A DNA stretch of 6,064 nt from Clostridiales bacterium (GTDB taxonomy: Bacteria; Bacillota; Clostridia; Christensenellales; CAG-138). Position numbers and translations under genes: made by a program. The DNA lies in assembly GCA_004554165.1 (NCBI GenBank), contig SFNQ01000049.1, forward strand, positions 1-6,064, written 5' to 3'. The first letter of the stretch is position 1, and each line of letters opens with the position of its first letter. Below, piece after piece: positions 4,047 through 6,064 of the stretch. The notes beneath the pieces were generated by a model. That model saw only the letters and a program-made list of their open reading frames with translations, did not search any database and was not told the origin of the DNA.

Positions 4047-5594
4047 TTACTTGGCGTAATCCACGGTGCGCGTCTCGCGGATCACATTGACCTTGATCTG
4101 GCCGGGATATTCCAGCTCGGCTTCAATGCGCTTTGCAATATCCTTGGCCATGATAATGGTATCGCTGTCGCTGACGCGCTCGGGCTTGACAATAATGCGC
4201 ACCTCGCGGCCGGCCTGAATCGCGTAGGAGGTATCCACGCCCTCAAAGGAGTTGGCGATCTCCTCCAGCTTTTCCAGACGCTTGATGTAGGTTTCCAGCG
4301 TCTCGCGGCGCGCGCCGGGACGCGCGGCGGAAATCGCGTCGGCCGCCTGCACGAGGATAGCCTCCACGGTGGTGGGATCCACGTCGCCGTGGTGCGCCAT
4401 GATTGCATGGACAATCTGGTTGTTCTCGCGGAACTTTTTGGCAAGGTCCGCGCCGATCTGCGCATGGGAGCCCTCAACCTCGTGGTCGATGGACTTGCCG
4501 ATGTCGTGCAGCAGGCCCGCGCGCTTGGCCAGCGCAACATTGGCGCCGATCTCGGAGGCCATCAGCCCCGCCAGATGCGCCACCTCGATGGAGTGGTTCA
4601 GTACGTTCTGGCCGTAGCTCGTGCGGTAGCGCATGCGGCCCAGATAGCGCACAAGCTCGTGGTGCAGACCGTGTACGCCGGTATTGAGCACCGCCTGCTC
4701 GCCGGCCTCGCGAATCTGCGCGTCCACCTCTTTCTTGGCCTTTTCAACCATTTCCTCAATCCGCGCGGGATGGATACGGCCGTCAAGGATCAGTTTTTCC
4801 AGCGCAATGCGCGCAATCTCCCTGCGGACGGGGTCAAAGCCGGACAGGATCACCGCCTCGGGCGTATCATCGATGATGAGATCCACGCCCGTCGCCGTCT
4901 CCAGCGCACGGATGTTGCGTCCCTCGCGGCCGATGATGCGGCCCTTCATTTCATCGTTGGGCAGGGGTACGACGGAAACCGTGGTCTCCGCCACCTGATC
5001 CGCGGCGCAGCGCTGAATCGCAAGCGAAATGATGTTGCGCGCGCGCTTGTCGGCCTCCTCCTTGGTTTTGGCCTCGATGTCCCGCAGCAGCAGCGCCATG
5101 TCATGCCGCGCCTCGCGCTCCACATTTTCCAGCAGCATTTCCTTTGCCGCGTCCATGGAGAGGCCGGAGATGGTTTCCAGCTCGCTCATCTGCCGGGCGT
5201 GCAGCTGGGAAATATCCGTCTGCATGCGCTCAATGTCTGCCTCCCGGCCGGCAAGCGCCTTCTCGCGCTGCTCGATGCCGTCCAGCTTTTTCTCAATGGA
5301 TTCCTCCCGCTGAAACAGGCGGCGCTCCGTGCGCTGCAGTTCGCTGCGGCGCTCCCGGTTCTCCTTTTCCGCCTCGGAGCGGATCTTGAAGACCTCCTCC
5401 TTGGCCTCCAGGATCATCTCTTTCTTAATGTCGGAGGCTTTGGTCTTGGCGTCCTCATAGAGCTTCTTTACGGCGTCCTCCGCCTTGGCAACCTTGGCCT
5501 CGGCAACATTCTTTCTGTAGGCATAGCCGATCAGCAGGCAAATCGCGCCCACCGCAACCGCAATGCCGATTGCAAGAAACAGATTCATCGTCAT
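4047..5594 (-). CDS. rny: Ribonuclease Y
   Basis: Membrane-anchored endoribonuclease that starts mRNA decay and processing in Bacillota, cutting single-stranded AU-rich RNA and acting with other decay enzymes. The protein is 515 residues, the usual family length. Order: an N-terminal membrane helix (about residues 4-25), a long charged coiled coil (about 28-190), and a KH RNA-binding domain with GRIIGREGRNIRALE (about 218-232). An HD metal-dependent phosphohydrolase domain follows, with H334 (LNHS), H363-D364 (LLHDIGK), H401-H402 (AHHGD) and D419 (QAADA). A conserved C-terminal domain ends in VDYAK. The ATG at 5594 has GGGAGA seven bases upstream; an in-frame ATG at 5612 overlaps that site and would add six residues. 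It has its own promoter (5738-5766). The usual recA/recX-type neighbours are not seen upstream; an insertion sequence lies there instead. Confidence 0.97.
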   Translation of the reverse strand: MTMNLFLAIGIAVAVGAICLLIGYAYRKNVAEAKVAKAEDAVKKLYEDAKTKASDIKKEMILEAKEEVFKIRSEAEKENRERRSELQRTERRLFQREESIEKKLDGIEQREKALAGREADIERMQTDISQLHARQMSELETISGLSMDAAKEMLLENVEREARHDMALLLRDIEAKTKEEADKRARNIISLAIQRCAADQVAETTVSVVPLPNDEMKGRIIGREGRNIRALETATGVDLIIDDTPEAVILSGFDPVRREIARIALEKLILDGRIHPARIEEMVEKAKKEVDAQIREAGEQAVLNTGVHGLHHELVRYLGRMRYRTSYGQNVLNHSIEVAHLAGLMASEIGANVALAKRAGLLHDIGKSIDHEVEGSHAQIGADLAKKFRENNQIVHAIMAHHGDVDPTTVEAILVQAADAISAARPGARRETLETYIKRLEKLEEIANSFEGVDTSYAIQAGREVRIIVKPERVSDSDTIIMAKDIAKRIEAELEYPGQIKVNVIRETRTVDYAK

Positions 5595-5623
5595 AGGGTA
5601 TTCTCCCGTCATCTATAATAAAT

Positions 5624-5649
5624 ATAACCGAGCATCCCTGCCCGGTTAT
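5624..5649 (-). promoter_or_regulatory. Stem-loop in the rny 5' leader
   Basis: ATAACCG and CGGTTAT (5624-5630 with 5643-5649) pair perfectly; after one mismatch, GCA/TGC add three pairs around a TCCC loop. It lies about 30 bases before the rny start, between promoter and ribosome site. No adequate T-run follows, so it is not a clear terminator. It could be an RNA-processing or autoregulatory stem, but this is inference. Confidence 0.45.
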
Positions 5650-5737
5650 TCATACATCGGTAAATACATAGCAAAGCTATCTGAATTATCAATCTATTAT
5701 GAAACACCTTATCAAGTGTGCAGGATTACTCCAAAAC

Positions 5738-5766
5738 ATTATATCCCAGTGCTGCCGCTCAGTCAA
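5738..5766 (-). promoter_or_regulatory. Sigma-A promoter of rny
   Basis: Minus-strand -35 TTGACT (5761-5766, five of six consensus) and -10 TATAAT (5738-5743, perfect) with a 17-bp spacer. Transcription would start near 5731, giving a leader of about 137 nt. The promoter lies outside the predicted end of the insertion sequence near 5797, so the IS has not removed it. Confidence 0.8.
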
Positions 5767-5865
5767 GGGCAAACCACGAATTCTCCTTTCTTTTTTTGTA
5801 CGAGCGTCAAACATAGGTTACACTTTTGGATGCCTGCACGAAGGCCTGGGAAAGCGGTTGGGGTG

Positions 5866-5892
5866 CGCTGCGGGGGGCCAGCTCCCGCAGCG
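5866..5892 (-). repeat. GC-rich hairpin just after the transposase stop
   Basis: CGCTGCGGG (5866-5874) and CCCGCAGCG (5884-5892) form a perfect 9-bp stem with a 9-base loop, seven bases downstream of the transposase stop. No T-run follows on the minus strand. It may limit read-through transcription into the element or protect the transposase mRNA end. Confidence 0.45.
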
Positions 5893-5898
5893 GCGCGG

Positions 5899-6064
5899 TC
5901 ACATCACGCCCAGGTACTGTTCAACCACCTGGTTCGGCGACTTCATGCCGAGGCAGGGTTTCCATATCCTGTTGGACCGCCGCTGGTAGTCGGCCAGCTG
6001 TTTTCGACCGTCCTCCAGGCTGAACATCCGAAGCCTGCTGTAGAACCGCTCGCCGTCGATTCTG
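5899..6064 (-). CDS. DDE integrase-core transposase, C-terminal part (runs off right edge)
   Basis: Only the last 54 residues are in the window, ending in a TGA at 5899-5901. The sequence ERFYSRLRMFSLEDG, then QRRSNRIW, then CLGMKSPNQVVEQYLGVM resembles the C-terminal end of integrase-core (rve) transposases of the IS3/IS481 type, where a length of about 20 residues after the catalytic Glu leads to an 'R-x-x-x-x-L-x-x-x-S-P' motif. The DDE residues themselves lie beyond the window edge, so activity cannot be judged. Mobilises its own IS copy. The ending looks natural, not broken. The family group (IS3 or IS481) is not certain. Confidence 0.65.
   Translation of the reverse strand, partial: RIDGERFYSRLRMFSLEDGRKQLADYQRRSNRIWKPCLGMKSPNQVVEQYLGVM

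Larger units (their letters stand above)
5797..6064 (-). mobile_element. Insertion sequence, left part (continues past right edge)
   Basis: The transposase tail at 5899-6064 and about 100 bases of downstream noncoding DNA probably belong to one insertion sequence. A candidate outer end is TGTACGAGCG at 5797, following a run of seven T, because many IS ends begin TGT. The other terminal repeat is outside the window, so the exact boundary and any target duplication are unproven. Confidence 0.5.

Noticed and set aside
3240..5618. 792-codon plus-strand open frame
   Set aside because: It lies antisense to rny and the dipeptidase gene, both of which carry clear family motifs. The frame is an artefact of GC-rich codon third positions, with no ribosome site and no recognisable domain.

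Overview
This window looks like a chromosomal segment of a moderately GC-rich Bacillota, most likely a gut-type Clostridia lineage. That inference rests on RNase Y, a phosphotransferase-system permease, consensus sigma-A promoters, intrinsic terminators with strong Shine-Dalgarno sites, and remains of a TIR-TPR protein type I associate with Firmicutes. No gene pins down a species. Every gene I can support lies on the minus strand, so the window reads right to left.

Right to left: an insertion sequence enters from the right edge (transposase tail 5899-6064, likely IS end near 5797). Its end lies just upstream of the rny promoter (5738-5766). rny (RNase Y, 4047-5594) follows, then a small stem-loop, then an M19 dipeptidase gene (3042-3980). 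The tRNA-Trp gene (2925-2998) comes next; its -35 box sits on the dipeptidase stop codon.

The segment 1053-2968 is a small, AT-richer insertion at the 3' half of tRNA-Trp. A 40-bp piece of the tRNA (position 32 of the anticodon loop to position 72) is repeated directly at 1053-1092 and 2929-2968, the classic scar of a tyrosine-recombinase island. The copy at 2929 completes a functional tRNA; the copy at 1053 is a leftover. Inside are a 54-codon ORF that looks like a gene tail, a small DUF1413-type gene, and a broken TIR-TPR gene (possible former defence or signalling protein) with an internal duplication. No integrase is present, so this is a decayed or satellite element and not a working system.

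Left of the island lie two intrinsic terminators (1007-1047 and 809-841), a gene-free stretch, and a consensus promoter (573-600) driving a roughly 330-nt GC-rich structured leader ahead of a PTS EIIC permease gene that runs off the left edge (1-238). The most unusual points are the TIR remnant, whose in-frame stop sits where the family has its conserved glutamate, and the long unexplained leader of the PTS gene.
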